NCBI GenBank assembly: GCA_964555735.1 | Contig: CAZKTS010000121.1 | Coordinates: 1-7,302 of the forward strand | From: CAZKTS01 sp964555735 | GTDB lineage: Bacteria; Actinomycetota; Acidimicrobiia; IMCC26256; PALSA-555 | Reading direction: 5' to 3' | DNA: 7,302 bases | In this document: positions 6,575 through 7,302 of the stretch, piece by piece | Numbering within the stretch: the first letter of the stretch is position 1 | Layout: every line of letters begins with the position of its first letter | Made by a program: the position numbers and the translations under genes | Notes under the pieces: model-generated | Seen by the model: the letters and a program-made list of their open reading frames with translations, nothing else | Databases searched by the model: none | Told to the model about the DNA's origin: nothing

Positions 6575-7285
6575 TCAGGCGCCTGGGTCCGCCCAGGCGG
6601 CGAGCCCCAGCAGGGTCAGGATCGGGACGGCCACACACCAGAGCTCGAGCTCACCGAGGAGCAGCGCGCCCAGCGCGGCCCCGGCGATGAGCGTCACCAC
6701 CACCAGCCCGTGCATGCGGGCCCGCGCCACCGCGGCCGGGTCGTCCCGACGCAGCGCGGCCACCACGTCCTCGCCCAGGTTCACGATCATCCCGCTCACG
6801 AACGTGGTGTGGACGGCCACCGTGCCGTCGACCCGCCGCAGCGCCGACGTCTGGATCCCCATCGCCACCGCGGCCACCACCGCCAGGCCATAGAACGCGA
6901 GCGACTGCGGGAGGATGTCGCCCGCGTCGAGGAGCACCGAGCCGAGCACCATGAACACCGTCAGCAGCGCCGCTTCGAGCACCAGCAGCGGCCGCAGCGA
7001 TCGCGCCTGACCCCGGCCCCGCACCTCGATCACCACGACGGTCGCGATCACGACCACGATCCACACCACGATCGGCACGAGCCGCGTCAGTGCGGCCGAC
7101 CAGTCTCCCTCGCCCGTGGTGGCGCCGAGGCGGGCGGCGTTCCCGCTCATGTTCGCGGTGAAGAGCCCGAACAGTGTGAGGAACGTGACGCCGTCGACGA
7201 ACCCGGCGATCGCGCCGAGGAGGAAGACGGTGTACGAGCCGCGGGGCAGCACCGCCACCTTCGCGGGCGTGCTGGGGGTGCTCAT
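6575..7285 (-). CDS. DUF1275 (YoaK-like) integral membrane protein
   Basis: This is a 236-residue membrane protein with about six hydrophobic segments (18-40, 68-88, 98-119, 128-147, 191-210, 213-231). Family features are AGFVDGVTFLTLFGLF then MSGN (27-49), MGIQTSALRRV (142-152) and HTTFVSGMIVNLGED (159-173), typical of DUF1275. Its biochemical role is unknown; transporter-like function has been guessed for the family but is not shown here. ATG 7285 has GGAG five bases upstream, a good start. It converges with whiB, 11 bases between stops, and has no visible partner gene on its own strand in the window. Confidence 0.9.
   Translation of the reverse strand: MSTPSTPAKVAVLPRGSYTVFLLGAIAGFVDGVTFLTLFGLFTANMSGNAARLGATTGEGDWSAALTRLVPIVVWIVVVIATVVVIEVRGRGQARSLRPLLVLEAALLTVFMVLGSVLLDAGDILPQSLAFYGLAVVAAVAMGIQTSALRRVDGTVAVHTTFVSGMIVNLGEDVVAALRRDDPAAVARARMHGLVVVTLIAGAALGALLLGELELWCVAVPILTLLGLAAWADPGA
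6580..6599. terminator. Perfect 8-bp hairpin past the whiB stop, terminator-like
   Basis: CGCCTGGG (6580-6587) and CCCAGGCG (6592-6599) form a perfect stem with a TCCG tetraloop, 16 bases after the whiB stop. It lies inside the last codons of the DUF1275 gene on the other strand. There is no T tract, so it may be a weak or U-less terminator for whiB, or chance in GC-rich coding DNA. Confidence 0.4.
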
Positions 7286-7302
7286 GCGATCTCCGTTCTG
7301 CT

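Overview
The window is a stretch of high-GC bacterial chromosome with tightly packed genes. A WhiB-family Fe-S regulator (6291-6563) is an actinobacterial hallmark, and the GC-rich codon use, GTG starts and a CadI/ArsI-type protein beginning MSRVQLAL fit that phylum. The order within Actinomycetota cannot be fixed from this sequence alone; an acidimicrobial lineage is a guess.

Left part (1-2290, + strand): a terminator-like hairpin, then pstC and pstA, the two membrane subunits of the high-affinity phosphate ABC importer, overlapping by one base. The binding protein (pstS) is not in view and would be expected upstream. No ATPase gene (pstB) follows pstA. PstA carries an unusually long N-terminal part with extra hydrophobic segments.

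Centre (2291-4589): an arsenic-response locus. arsR on the minus strand diverges from a + strand operon of arsI/cadI (glyoxalase-fold metalloenzyme), an AqpS-like aquaglyceroporin and arsC (arsenate reductase). The intergenic region holds a perfect 12-bp inverted repeat nested in a longer symmetric pair of operator-like sites. No arsB or acr3 efflux pump is present. The likely logic is that arsenate enters through Pst, ArsC reduces it to arsenite, and arsenite leaves passively through the aquaporin. ArsI may cleave C-As bonds or bind metal. ArsR senses As(III) through an N-terminal Cys-Cys pair plus the CxC of its ELCACDL element. The layout parallels the aqpS-containing ars operon of Sinorhizobium meliloti, here beside phosphate-import genes.

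Right part (4594-7285): a 99-residue protein of unknown function lies downstream of an HtrA/DegP-type membrane-anchored serine protease (both minus strand). A 211-bp divergent promoter region separates htrA from whiB, with ECF-sigma-like motifs facing both ways. whiB converges with a DUF1275 (YoaK-like) membrane protein gene on the minus strand. All three convergent gene pairs (pstA/arsR, arsC/99-aa gene, whiB/DUF1275) have 11 bp or less between stop codons. No tRNA, rRNA, CRISPR array, transposase or integrase was seen.
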